Assembly: GCA_002402725.1 (NCBI GenBank)
Contig: DHGL01000033.1
Span: forward strand, 1 to 18,536
Length of the DNA: 18,536 bases
Source of the DNA: Anaerolineaceae bacterium UBA4799
GTDB lineage: Bacteria > Chloroflexota > Anaerolineae > Anaerolineales > Anaerolineaceae
Direction: 5' to 3'
Positions 5,767 through 12,704 of the stretch are shown piece after piece. The notes beneath the pieces are model-generated. The model was not told where the DNA came from. It saw only the letters and a list, made by a program, of their open reading frames with translations, and did no database searches. Each line of letters opens with the position of its first letter. The first letter of the stretch is position 1. The translations under genes were made by a program, and so were the position numbers.

Positions 5767-6357
5767 ATGTTTACGCTTATCCGTGCTTTCATCGCCATCC
5801 CGCTTACCCACGAGATACATCATAATCTTGATGTCTTCATCCAAAGTCATGGACTCGCGAACCACGATTCGGGTTTCCACCCGGTAAAACCGGAAAACAT
5901 CCACCTGACCCTCAAATTTCTTGGGGAAGTGGAAACTGCCCGCATTCCCGTTATTGGTGAGCAACTGGAAAAACTGGCTGGAACAATCAGGTCGACCCCA
6001 ATCACAGTCAGCGGTGTGGGAGCTTTTCCCGGCTGGAAAAAACTTCCGCGCGTCATCTGGGTGGGAGTGCAGCCGGTCGAACCGTTACAACGCATTTATC
6101 AGGCACTTGATAAGGTCACAACCGCGTTGGGTTTTCCATCAGAACACCGACCTTTTTCCCCTCACCTGACACTGGCCCGCGTCAAACAACAGGCTGCCGG
6201 TCCACGTTTTAACCAGACCATTGAGCGCATGATGATGCTCGAACCCGCGCTCTCTTTCGGTGAGATGCAAGCGAGCGAGATGATTCTGTTCAAGTCTGTC
6301 CTTCAACCCGCAGGACCGGTTTATTCCATCCTTTCGGAGCATAAATTTATTGGGTAG
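5767..6357 (+). CDS. thpR: RNA 2',3'-cyclic phosphodiesterase (2H phosphoesterase)
   Basis: A 196-residue cytosolic enzyme of the 2H phosphoesterase family (LigT/ThpR), which hydrolyses RNA 2',3'-cyclic phosphates to 2'-phosphates and can reversibly make 2'-5' linkages on tRNA halves. Both HxTx signatures are present: HLTL at residues 46-49 in NIHLTLKFLGEV and HLTL at 133-136 in SPHLTLARVK. The usual RAFIAIPL N-terminus is also present. The length fits the family. I choose ATG 5767 (MFTLIRAFIAIP), because the frame extends upstream only to a TTG at 5719 and homologues of this family begin near RAFIA. The upstream region has a 10-base direct repeat and a -10 box but no clear ribosome-binding site. 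rsfS follows on the same strand after 45 bases. Confidence 0.92.
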   Translation: MFTLIRAFIAIPLTHEIHHNLDVFIQSHGLANHDSGFHPVKPENIHLTLKFLGEVETARIPVIGEQLEKLAGTIRSTPITVSGVGAFPGWKKLPRVIWVGVQPVEPLQRIYQALDKVTTALGFPSEHRPFSPHLTLARVKQQAAGPRFNQTIERMMMLEPALSFGEMQASEMILFKSVLQPAGPVYSILSEHKFIG

Positions 6358-6365
6358 AACATTTA

Positions 6366-6374
6366 TGTTAAAAT
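6366..6374 (+). promoter_or_regulatory. Possible extended -10 promoter of rsfS
   Basis: TGTTAAAAT in the 45-base gap after thpR matches the extended -10 form TGnTAtAAT at most positions. The predicted start near 6381 gives a short leader carrying GAGGTGA. rsfS might also be read through from thpR. Confidence 0.35.
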
Positions 6375-6402
6375 TAATAAAAAGATAAAGAAGAGGTGAA
6401 AC

Positions 6403-6747
6403 CTGGACCCACTCGAAAAAGCGCATAAAATCGTAAATTTTCTTGAAGAAAAAAAAGCTGAAAAGATTGTCCTGCTGGATATCCGTGAACTGACCACATT
6501 TACAGATTATTTCATACTCTGCAACGGCACCAGCGATCGCATGTTGCAAGCGCTGGCAACAACCTTGCGCGAGTATGTGAAACAAGACCTGGAGTTTGTT
6601 CTGAATATCGAAGGAGCATCACGGGATGGCTGGCTCGTGGCAGACCTTGAAGATATCGTTGTGCATATTTTCTCACCCGAGATGAGAAATTATTACAAGT
6701 TGGAACAACTTTGGGGCAAAGGGAAGACAATCCTCACCCTGCAGTAG
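6403..6747 (+). CDS. rsfS: Ribosome silencing factor RsfS, with CTG start
   Basis: A 114-residue protein of the RsfS/Iojap family, which binds uL14 on the large ribosomal subunit and blocks subunit joining during starvation. The family core is present in order: KIVNFLEEKKAEKIVLLDIR, TDYFILCNGTSDRMLQALA, GWLVADLEDIVVHIFSPEMRNYY and KLEQLWG. The start decision matters. An in-frame TGA lies two codons upstream of CTG 6403, and the next ATG (6541) would delete a third of the domain. GAGGTGA (6393-6399) is an excellent ribosome-binding site placed correctly for CTG, giving the expected start MDPLEKAHKIV. So this is either a genuine CTG start or a single-base change or error from a standard codon. 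It converges with the peroxiredoxin gene across a perfect hairpin. Confidence 0.88.
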   Translation: MDPLEKAHKIVNFLEEKKAEKIVLLDIRELTTFTDYFILCNGTSDRMLQALATTLREYVKQDLEFVLNIEGASRDGWLVADLEDIVVHIFSPEMRNYYKLEQLWGKGKTILTLQ

Positions 6748-6751
6748 AAAT

Positions 6752-6775
6752 GAGCGGAAGGATGACCTTCCGCTC
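6752..6775. terminator. Bidirectional terminator between rsfS and the peroxiredoxin gene
   Basis: A perfect 10-bp inverted repeat, GAGCGGAAGG and CCTTCCGCTC, flanks a 4-base loop (6762-6765). It lies in the 36-base gap between two convergent stop codons. U tracts on either side are poor, with the minus strand continuing ATTTCT, so it is recognised mainly by the strong stem and its location. Confidence 0.7.
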
Positions 6776-6783
6776 TGTAATCT

Positions 6784-7236
6784 CTAGAAACTTGCCAGAA
6801 TCTCGGCGCTGTGATCCGCGGGTTTCACGTTTTCGAAGACCTTTAGGATCTTGCCGTCCTTGCCGATGAGGTAGGTGGTACGTAAGACACCATCATATTC
6901 CTTGCCGTACATTTTTTTCTTCCCCCACGCACCATATAATTCCAGTACCTTATGGTCTTCATCAGAGAGCAGCGAAAACGGTAGTTGATACTTAGCCTTA
7001 AACCTGGCGTGCGATTTGGGCGAGTCAGGGCTCACACCCAAGATTACAACATTGCTGTCCACATATGCGCTATAGTCGTCTCGAAAATTGCAGGCTTCAG
7101 TGGTGCAACCAGGGGTATCATCTTTTGGATAAAAGTAAAGCACTACGTTCCTGCCAGAATATTGTGAAAGCGTGTGTATCACACCGGTCTCATCCGGCAA
7201 TGAAAAATCAGGGGCTTGCGTGTTTTCTCTGAGCAT
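6784..7236 (-). CDS. bcp: Thioredoxin-dependent peroxiredoxin, PrxQ/BCP type
   Basis: A 150-residue cytosolic thiol peroxidase that reduces hydrogen peroxide and organic hydroperoxides at the expense of thioredoxin. The active-site stretch FYPKDDTPGCTTEACNFRD puts the peroxidatic cysteine at C44 and the resolving cysteine at C49. This CxxxxC spacing is typical of atypical two-cysteine PrxQ proteins. The N-terminal APDFSLPDETG and the later LLSDEDHKVLELYGAWGKKKMYGKEYDGVLRTTYLI are also family hallmarks. The length is normal. The start at ATG 7236 has a strong AGGAGGAA ribosome-binding site. It has its own promoter (7260-7289), whose -35 overlaps the stop codon of the prenyltransferase gene upstream, so the two genes need not be co-expressed. 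Confidence 0.96.
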   Translation of the reverse strand: MLRENTQAPDFSLPDETGVIHTLSQYSGRNVVLYFYPKDDTPGCTTEACNFRDDYSAYVDSNVVILGVSPDSPKSHARFKAKYQLPFSLLSDEDHKVLELYGAWGKKKMYGKEYDGVLRTTYLIGKDGKILKVFENVKPADHSAEILASF

Positions 7237-7259
7237 GTAATTCCTCCTGTTTTTATCTT

Positions 7260-7289
7260 ATTATATCAAGTTCTCGTTTTCAATTTCAA
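7260..7289 (-). promoter_or_regulatory. Promoter of the peroxiredoxin gene
   Basis: On the minus strand TTGAAA (7289-7284), an 18-base spacer and a perfect TATAAT (7265-7260) form a good promoter. The -35 overlaps the stop codon of the gene upstream at 7286-7288. The expected start near 7253 gives a ~17-base leader with AGGAGGAA. Confidence 0.65.
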
Positions 7290-8197
7290 GACCAGAGCGA
7301 GACCTGTATAAGGTAAGCCATCAATAATACCAACCCCATCGCCGTCCACAATAATAGTTTCCAGCCTGGTTTTCCGCCATCCGAGACGCGCAGCATTTGC
7401 CACACCTGAAAAACACCCATCGGCAGAACCAGTAGCACCGGCCAGGACAATGACCAGGGTACTCCCCCCAGCAGGAAGGCGCCGACCAGCACAAAAGCCC
7501 CCAGGATAAACACATTATGTAATACTACGCTGTTCTTCCAGCCTATCAGGGTAACCAGGCTCCTCCGCCCCTGCATGCTATCAAAGCCATACTCCTTGAA
7601 GGCGAACATGATCTTTGCTGCCATGTATATCAGAAATAATGGCAGCGTCAACTGCAGGAGGAGTACTGGGATATCCATTTTTTGCAGACTGACAAGGAAA
7701 GCCGGAACCAGGTTCACCGTAACAACTCCTTCAACCAGGTCACCGTATCCTGTCCTGTCAAGCCGCAGGGGTGGTGTAGCGCAAAAGAAATAACCCAGCA
7801 AAGCCAGGCCCAAGAACAACAATCCTGATGGGGATAACGCCTGGCGCGATATGAGAATTACGGTGACTGCAGCACCGGCAGTCAGTACCAGCAATGAAAT
7901 TTGCAGCAACAGGCTACGCTTGACCCCTTTCAAGATCTCCCATTGTTTATCCTCACGGCTCAGCGCGGAGGTCAGGGAATCAGGATGATCAAAGTACGCA
8001 TTTAAGAACAAGCGCATCGCAAACATCAACAGACATATGATGATGCCCAGAACGATGTTAATAAAGTCCAGGTTTCCGCCAAGATAATGCACCAGGCTTA
8101 CCCCCAGCAAGCACGTGAAAATCAGCGGGATAATCCAATAGATCTTGAAAATCCGCATTAAACTCTTACGCTGTGGGTCTTGCTGCATCGCGGTCAC
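7286..8197 (-). CDS. UbiA-family prenyltransferase
   Basis: A 303-residue polytopic membrane protein with about eight or nine hydrophobic segments. It has the UbiA signatures: a first Asp-rich site NAYFDHPD (N66, D70, D73), the central TPPLRLDRTGYGDLVEG (141-156, the usual PPLRLxxxGxGE block) and a second site KEYGFDSMQGRRSLVTLIG (201-219). UbiA enzymes attach polyprenyl chains to aromatic or other acceptors with Mg2+ and prenyl diphosphate. The second site has Glu where Asp is more usual (E202...D206), and the first is a shortened form. The acceptor is uncertain; a MenA-like role in menaquinone synthesis is one option, but no men gene is adjacent. The start is GTG 8197 (GAGGAT 8 bases upstream) or ATG 8188 (AGGTGA 5 bases upstream); both are plausible. 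It is divergent from psuG across about 100 bases. Confidence 0.8.
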   Translation of the reverse strand: MTAMQQDPQRKSLMRIFKIYWIIPLIFTCLLGVSLVHYLGGNLDFINIVLGIIICLLMFAMRLFLNAYFDHPDSLTSALSREDKQWEILKGVKRSLLLQISLLVLTAGAAVTVILISRQALSPSGLLFLGLALLGYFFCATPPLRLDRTGYGDLVEGVVTVNLVPAFLVSLQKMDIPVLLLQLTLPLFLIYMAAKIMFAFKEYGFDSMQGRRSLVTLIGWKNSVVLHNVFILGAFVLVGAFLLGGVPWSLSWPVLLVLPMGVFQVWQMLRVSDGGKPGWKLLLWTAMGLVLLMAYLIQVSLWS

Positions 8198-8296
8198 CTG
8201 TGAATCCTCGCCTCACTTCCTTAAATACTTCAAGATTTTCCATCATTTTAATTTATACTGCACTATATCACACCTGGAGACACCCGGAGACTGACC

Positions 8297-9229
8297 ATGA
8301 AAATAGACCTCCCTAAAACCTTCCGAATTCCCCCTGATGTACTTCACGCCGTGTTGAACGGATTACCGGTCGTTGCCCTGGAGTCAGCGGTCATCACTCA
8401 TGGGCTGCCCCGCCCTACCAACCTGGAACTCGCCCTGTCATCGGAGGCGATTATCCGTGAGCAGGGAGCCACCCCTGCTACTATAGCCTTCATTGATGGG
8501 AAGATCGTTATTGGCGCTAACGAATCCGAAATCAAGCGCCTGGCGGGTGAAAAAAACGCCTTAAAAATCAACTCACGTAATATTGGTATCGCTATCAGTA
8601 CTAAGGCAAGCGGTGGCACAACTGTCGCCGCAACTTTGATGGCTGCCAGCGCAGCCGGGATAAAGGTTTTTGCTACTGGTGGTATTGGCGGTGTTCACCG
8701 CGGGAATGCTTTTGATATTTCCGCCGACTTGCAAGAACTGTCAAGAAACCCGGTCGTGGTGGTATGCGCTGGTGCCAAAGCCATCCTTGATATCCCCGCC
8801 ACTTTGGAAAATCTGGAAACCCGCGGTGTACCTGTGCTGGGTTACCAGACGGATGAATTCCCGGGATTCTATACACGCAGCAGTGGTTTCAGTGTGGATT
8901 ACCGCGTCGCATCCGCACTGGAAGCCTACCAAATCGCCACTGCCCATTGGGATGCCGGTTGCCACAGCGCGGTTCTGGTGTGTAATCCCATCCCGGTGGA
9001 AAATGCGTTGGACAAGGGGAGAATTGATGACGCGATTGATAAGGCAATCGAATCCGCCAGCCGAGAGGGTATCTCTGGTACAGCGCTAACACCTTACCTG
9101 CTGGAAAGATTGAACAAAGCCACCGCTGGTAAAAGCCTGCAAGCAAATTTAGCGCTATTGGAGAACAATGCCCGGCTTGCTGCCCAAATTGCCAGGCATT
9201 TCGCCAGACCGAACCAGGTCAGTTTCTAA
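8297..9229 (+). CDS. psuG: Pseudouridine-5'-phosphate glycosidase
   Basis: A 310-residue cytosolic enzyme that reversibly splits pseudouridine 5'-phosphate into uracil and ribose 5-phosphate, the second step of pseudouridine salvage. The order of family motifs is intact: VVALESAVITHGLP (E29), a STKASGGTTVAAT block, ATGGIGGVHRG (127-136) and a Mn-binding D144 in ISADLQEL. CAGAKAILDIPATLE (K161), which should form the Schiff base, and ANLALLENNARLA (N284) follow. Relative to E. coli PsuG the later residues are offset by five, consistently for D144, K161 and N284. The ATG has CGGAGACTGACC just upstream as a ribosome-binding site, with a second GGAGA before it. The kinase PsuK that normally supplies its substrate is not adjacent. 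It ends 2 bases from the stop of a convergent gene. Confidence 0.95.
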   Translation: MKIDLPKTFRIPPDVLHAVLNGLPVVALESAVITHGLPRPTNLELALSSEAIIREQGATPATIAFIDGKIVIGANESEIKRLAGEKNALKINSRNIGIAISTKASGGTTVAATLMAASAAGIKVFATGGIGGVHRGNAFDISADLQELSRNPVVVVCAGAKAILDIPATLENLETRGVPVLGYQTDEFPGFYTRSSGFSVDYRVASALEAYQIATAHWDAGCHSAVLVCNPIPVENALDKGRIDDAIDKAIESASREGISGTALTPYLLERLNKATAGKSLQANLALLENNARLAAQIARHFARPNQVSF

Positions 9230-9231
9230 GC

Positions 9232-10065
9232 TCAAGGTGCAGGTGGTTCAGGTGTGTTAGTTACAGCCGCATCAACAGGCAATGGTGCTCCGTCAGCAGT
9301 TGGAACATCCCCGGTCAGGGGTTCTTCGCCCAGAATCCTGAAGGTGCCTGATCCTTTCCAGGTTTGCCCGACGAAAATTCGCACTTCATAAACTCCCGGC
9401 AGCCAGGCTTCGGGCGGGCGGGTGCAATCTGTGTAACCATAACCACCCGGAGCGTAATCCCATGCCTTGGTTTCGGAACAAATCACCTCTTCCCCGTATA
9501 ACCACACTGCTGTCCATTGCACGCCGGTGGCCATGCGGTCATAGGAAAAGCCGCCAAAAAGCGTGCTGACGGGTAGTTCAAATTCGGTAAAGGAATCGGT
9601 TACCACACCGTCTTCCGTTTTGTCTGAAAAGCTCAGTGGACTGAAAATTGCGTTTGCATCAGGTCCGACAGGCGTCTGAATGGTCGCCTGGATAAAATCG
9701 GGCAGCGAGGGGGTGTAGGTTTGTGATAAAGTCAATGTGATGGTGGGCGTATACGTCATCGAGGGTGTATTGGTAACCGTGGGTGTGATGGTGACGGTAG
9801 GTGTAAGGGTGGTCGTGGGGGATGGAGGAAAATAGCGGTAAACCACCGGTTCTCCAAAACGGAATATTAAAAAGCCTGCAAGCAGCAAAACAAGCGCGAG
9901 CAGAATCAGACGCCAGCCATGGTAGACCAATAACTGACGTTTCTGATAGAAAAGCAGCTTATGGCCAGCTTTAATAGACTTGATTGCCATTATCAGGCTG
10001 ATGACGGCAGCAATTCCCAGAAGGGCCAGAATCACTTTTACGGTCGTAGCGACATCAATGTTCAA
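9232..10065 (-). CDS. Membrane-anchored protein with TPT-rich linker, function unknown
   Basis: A 277-residue protein with a modular surface-protein layout. Two hydrophobic segments lie at about residues 9-28 and 52-68, separated by a basic loop (KSIKAGHKLLFYQKRQ). A Thr/Pro-rich linker of TPTxTxTPT type occupies residues ~78-120. A presumably extracellular domain spans ~120-245, with WTAVWLYGEEVICSE, a YGYTDC stretch and GVYEVRIFVGQTWKGSGTFRI, which ends like an immunoglobulin-like beta domain. Two cysteines lie close together (CSETKAWDYAPGGYGYTDC) and may form a disulfide. The tail is low complexity (TNTPEPPAP). Such TPT linkers are common in surface proteins of Anaerolineae. The start is TTG 10065: an in-frame TGA lies two codons upstream, GGAG sits 7 bases before TTG, and an extended -10 promoter is at 10085-10093. 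I know of no function. Confidence 0.75.
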   Translation of the reverse strand: MNIDVATTVKVILALLGIAAVISLIMAIKSIKAGHKLLFYQKRQLLVYHGWRLILLALVLLLAGFLIFRFGEPVVYRYFPPSPTTTLTPTVTITPTVTNTPSMTYTPTITLTLSQTYTPSLPDFIQATIQTPVGPDANAIFSPLSFSDKTEDGVVTDSFTEFELPVSTLFGGFSYDRMATGVQWTAVWLYGEEVICSETKAWDYAPGGYGYTDCTRPPEAWLPGVYEVRIFVGQTWKGSGTFRILGEEPLTGDVPTADGAPLPVDAAVTNTPEPPAP

Positions 10066-10084
10066 TGCTCATCTCCAACAAAGC

Positions 10085-10093
10085 ATTATAGCA
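10085..10093 (-). promoter_or_regulatory. Extended -10 promoter of the TPT-linker gene
   Basis: On the minus strand TGCTATAAT (10093-10085) is a perfect extended -10 element. No -35 is clear at 17 bases. The predicted start near 10078 leaves a ~13-base leader with GGAG before the TTG start codon. Confidence 0.6.
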
Positions 10094-10152
10094 TGTGGGA
10101 AAATCAAAATTGCGGTTTGCGTGTGAGGGGGTTCAGTGGTCCGCAGTTCAGG

Positions 10153-11115
10153 TTATTGCTGCAATAAAGAAAGGTAAGGTTCCGCGAACAAGGCTGGAGT
10201 ACCACCAGTGTGCCAGAAAAGCACCTTTTCCGATTTTTTAAAAAAGCCCTTCCTTACCAGGTCAATGAGCCCGGCTGCAGCCCGCCCGGTATACACCGGA
10301 TCCAACAGCAATCCCTCATTAGCAGCGAAGAGCTTGATGGCTTCTACTTCAGGGGCAGCCATCACCCCATAACCAGCGCCGGTGTAATGATCGTCCACTA
10401 GAATCGTTTCTTCACTCACCGTAGCCAAGCCACTCAACTGCGCACCTTCGCGGGTCAGGTTGGCGATAATTCCATGTAATTCCTGGCTGCTGCCTTCAAT
10501 GCAGATACCCAATATCTTACCTTTGAAACCCGCTGCCCCGGCTCCAAGCAGCATGCCCGCCTGGGTACCACCGCTGGATGAGGCGGTGACGATCCAGTCA
10601 AACTGCTCCGGAAAATCATCAAGTTCTTTCATCGCCTCTACGTATCCCATCAAACCCACCGCGCTTGAACCGCCATAAAGGATTTTGTAAGGCCGGTAGC
10701 TGGCTTGCTGCGCTTTGGCAATGGTCTCCTCCAACACCCGTAAGCGGTTGTCGCGTGTCGCCCAGACAATTTTTGCTCCGAAAAGTTGATCCAGTAACAG
10801 ATTCCCACTCGCCTGAGCAGGTTCGTTTCCTGAAAGCACCAGGATACATTTGTAACCAAACCGCGCAGCCAGCGCGGCTACCTGCCGGCAGTGGTTTGAC
10901 TGGATGGCTCCCACGCTGACCAGAGTATCCGCTTTTAACGCACGCGCTTCCGCCAGCAGGAACTCCAGTTTCCGCGTCTTGTTACCCCCAAAGCCCAGCC
11001 CGGTCTGGTCATCACGTTTGCAGTATAGTTGCGGACCACCTAATGCGGCGGTCAGCCGCGGTAAATGTTCGATTCGGGTTGGAAGATGAGCAAGTTGCAC
11101 CCTGGAAATACTCAT
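10153..11115 (-). CDS. dcyD: PLP-dependent D-cysteine desulfhydrase (ACC deaminase family)
   Basis: A 320-residue fold-type II PLP enzyme. The PLP lysine is K46 in GGNKTRKLEFL and S73 in GAIQSNHCRQ is the likely second catalytic residue; the SSSGGTQAG loop (179-187) holds the cofactor phosphate. Two positions separate the subgroups. ACC deaminases have Glu in PVYEG and Leu in HLGG, while this protein has T276 (DPVYTG) and T303 (HTGG). This is the pattern of D-cysteine desulfhydrases, which convert D-cysteine to pyruvate, sulfide and ammonia via 2-aminoacrylate. Activity on other D-amino acids or chloroalanine is possible. I take ATG 11115, which overlaps the Fem gene stop as ATGA and has a strong AGGAGGTG ribosome-binding site four bases upstream. 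The frame continues upstream, but only inside the Fem gene. It is the last gene of the long operon and has no clear terminator. Confidence 0.86.
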   Translation of the reverse strand: MSISRVQLAHLPTRIEHLPRLTAALGGPQLYCKRDDQTGLGFGGNKTRKLEFLLAEARALKADTLVSVGAIQSNHCRQVAALAARFGYKCILVLSGNEPAQASGNLLLDQLFGAKIVWATRDNRLRVLEETIAKAQQASYRPYKILYGGSSAVGLMGYVEAMKELDDFPEQFDWIVTASSSGGTQAGMLLGAGAAGFKGKILGICIEGSSQELHGIIANLTREGAQLSGLATVSEETILVDDHYTGAGYGVMAAPEVEAIKLFAANEGLLLDPVYTGRAAAGLIDLVRKGFFKKSEKVLFWHTGGTPALFAEPYLSLLQQ

Positions 11116-12194
11116 AACACCTCCTGCATCAACTTTTTTTTGCGTATCAACCTGGTAACCGAAAGCACGCGCGGGATGACATAGTGGTAAACCCGGTAAA
11201 GCAAAGGATTTATTGGATAATCCCAGGCACCGATCGTGCACAGCAGTTCGGCTCCTAATCCCTCCTTGAAGCGGTACACCCCGAACATGGGGTCAGTCTC
11301 ATCGGGTATATCAGGCGCGCCCCACAGGTCGTAACTGGTGCAGCCTTTTTCCCGCGCCAGGCGCATGGCCTCCCACTGTAGCAAGTAGTTGGGCATTTTC
11401 TCGCGATGCTTCCCGGTAGACATGCCATAGACGAACCAGGCGCGTGATCCGAAAAACAACATTACCAATCCGGCGATGGGTTGGTCCGCAAATTCCGCGA
11501 TCAATCCCTCCGCCATTCCCGCCTTCATGAAGCGCGACCAGACGTCCAGGTAATAGGCTGCAGATCTGATAATGAAGCCGTCACGCCGCGCGGTTTCGGC
11601 AAACATTTGATACAACACGGGCAGGTCTTCTGCTGATGCTTTGCGTACCACAACACCACTTTTTTGCGCTAATCTGAGGTTATAGCGGGTTTTCTGCTTC
11701 ATCCGCGTTAACCAGGCAGATTCATCTCCCTCCAGGTGAAGCAGCATGGTGTTCCTGAATTGGATTTGCTCCGGTGAAAACCTCCAACCGTGCTCAATAA
11801 GCAACGCCTGCACCGCATTTTGGTCGCCCTTGTTGCGAAAGCCACCCTGCTCTACCGAAACTTCCGGGTCGATCTTGAGGAAAACCAGTCCTTTTTCCCT
11901 GGCGCTCTGTTCCAGGTCCACGATAACACGCTCAACGAGGCTTTGTCGTGTCCAATCCATCAGAGGACCCCTCGGTATGTAACCGATACTCACACGAGGA
12001 CCAAATTTCATCAGGCGGGTGGAACGGACGAGCAGTTGCGCAGCTGCGACCAGCTTACCATCTTCATCATGCCAGGTAAGTTCTTCCCTGTTCCAGCCTA
12101 CCTGCGCCTTCACCTCTGCCCACTCCCCTGTCTGCAGGAAGTTTGCGCCGGGTAATGTAGCAATGGTTTGATTCCAGGTATCAGTAAGCGTCAT
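11112..12194 (-). CDS. Fem-family aminoacyltransferase (FemAB/FemX-like), paralogue 1
   Basis: A 360-residue protein of the FemABX family, a double GNAT fold that uses aminoacyl-tRNA to add amino acids to the peptidoglycan stem peptide. The block FLQTGEWAEVKAQVGW near the N-terminus, IGYIPRGPLMDW, TRMKQKTRYNLRLAQKSGVVV, and the long second-domain block with QWEAMRLAREKGCTSYDLWG are typical. They are followed by GVYRFKEGLGAE and a GAWD close to the end. The inserted coiled coil of staphylococcal FemA is absent. The C-terminus is basic. I use ATG 12194, 10 bases after the Nudix stop; a GTG further upstream at 12239 would overlap that gene. The ribosome-binding site is weak, as expected for coupled genes. 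It is paralogous to the gene at 12705. Which amino acid and acceptor are used cannot be told. Confidence 0.85.
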   Translation of the reverse strand: MTLTDTWNQTIATLPGANFLQTGEWAEVKAQVGWNREELTWHDEDGKLVAAAQLLVRSTRLMKFGPRVSIGYIPRGPLMDWTRQSLVERVIVDLEQSAREKGLVFLKIDPEVSVEQGGFRNKGDQNAVQALLIEHGWRFSPEQIQFRNTMLLHLEGDESAWLTRMKQKTRYNLRLAQKSGVVVRKASAEDLPVLYQMFAETARRDGFIIRSAAYYLDVWSRFMKAGMAEGLIAEFADQPIAGLVMLFFGSRAWFVYGMSTGKHREKMPNYLLQWEAMRLAREKGCTSYDLWGAPDIPDETDPMFGVYRFKEGLGAELLCTIGAWDYPINPLLYRVYHYVIPRVLSVTRLIRKKKLMQEVL

Positions 12195-12204
12195 ATTGTG
12201 ATTC

Positions 12205-12702
12205 TTATTCTTCCGAATTAAGCCAATCTTCGATCTCACAGCGCGCGCTCATTCCCGCGAGTGGCAGTGGCGCAATCTCCTCTCTCGAAAAGAAACGCAC
12301 TGACGGGGTTTCTGCACTGGGAGATAGCTTACCGTCAATGATCCAAGCATCATAAAGAAGAATAATTACATTTCCGCGAGGGTCTGAAGTATCCAGGTAG
12401 CAGTCTACCAGCTTGCCTGCTTGTACAACCAGGCCGGTTTCCTCCAGGGCTTCGCGTTCCGCAGCCGCGCGAGGCTCCTCATCAACTTCAACATAACCAG
12501 CGGGCATATGCCACCTGCCGCGCCATGGGTCGATTCCCCGCTGCACAAGCAGCAAGCTACCATTCTTGACTACGCGCACACCAGCACTGACTTTCCACTG
12601 GCGATAGAAAATCGTTTCACATTGCGGGCAAACTTCACGCCACCGTCCCTCTATTTCACGCTTTTCGATGGCCGAACCGCAATGCTGGCAATAATTAATC
12701 AT
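12205..12702 (-). CDS. Nudix hydrolase with N-terminal zinc ribbon
   Basis: A 165-residue cytosolic pyrophosphohydrolase. Residues 5-28 form a zinc ribbon, C5xxC8 and C25xxC28. The Nudix box is complete: G69, E75, R83, E84, E87, E88, G90 match GX5EX7REUXEEXGU in exact spacing, so Mg2+-dependent cleavage of a nucleoside diphosphate linked to another group is expected. The domain combination resembles NADH- or ADP-ribose-type pyrophosphatases, but the segment after the box is not diagnostic. The gene starts 2 bases after the Fem paralogue 2 stop, with AGGGTGAT from that gene's end as ribosome-binding site. Being sandwiched between two Fem genes and downstream of glycan genes, it may act on an NDP-sugar or similar envelope precursor; that is only a guess from location. 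Confidence 0.9.
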   Translation of the reverse strand: MINYCQHCGSAIEKREIEGRWREVCPQCETIFYRQWKVSAGVRVVKNGSLLLVQRGIDPWRGRWHMPAGYVEVDEEPRAAAEREALEETGLVVQAGKLVDCYLDTSDPRGNVIILLYDAWIIDGKLSPSAETPSVRFFSREEIAPLPLAGMSARCEIEDWLNSEE

Positions 12703-12704
12703 GC

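Noticed and set aside
10066..10152. Search for a terminator after dcyD
   Set aside because: Only a 5-bp TGCGG/CCGCA stem with a 26-base loop can be drawn; too weak to report.
11116..11241. Upstream extension of dcyD by 42 residues
   Set aside because: Lies wholly inside the Fem gene in another frame; the family begins near MSISRVQLAHLPTRIE, and ATG 11115 has a strong AGGAGGTG site.
12195..12239. GTG start 15 codons upstream for Fem paralogue 1
   Set aside because: It would overlap the Nudix gene by 35 bases, and the extra residues are the Nudix tail read in another frame.
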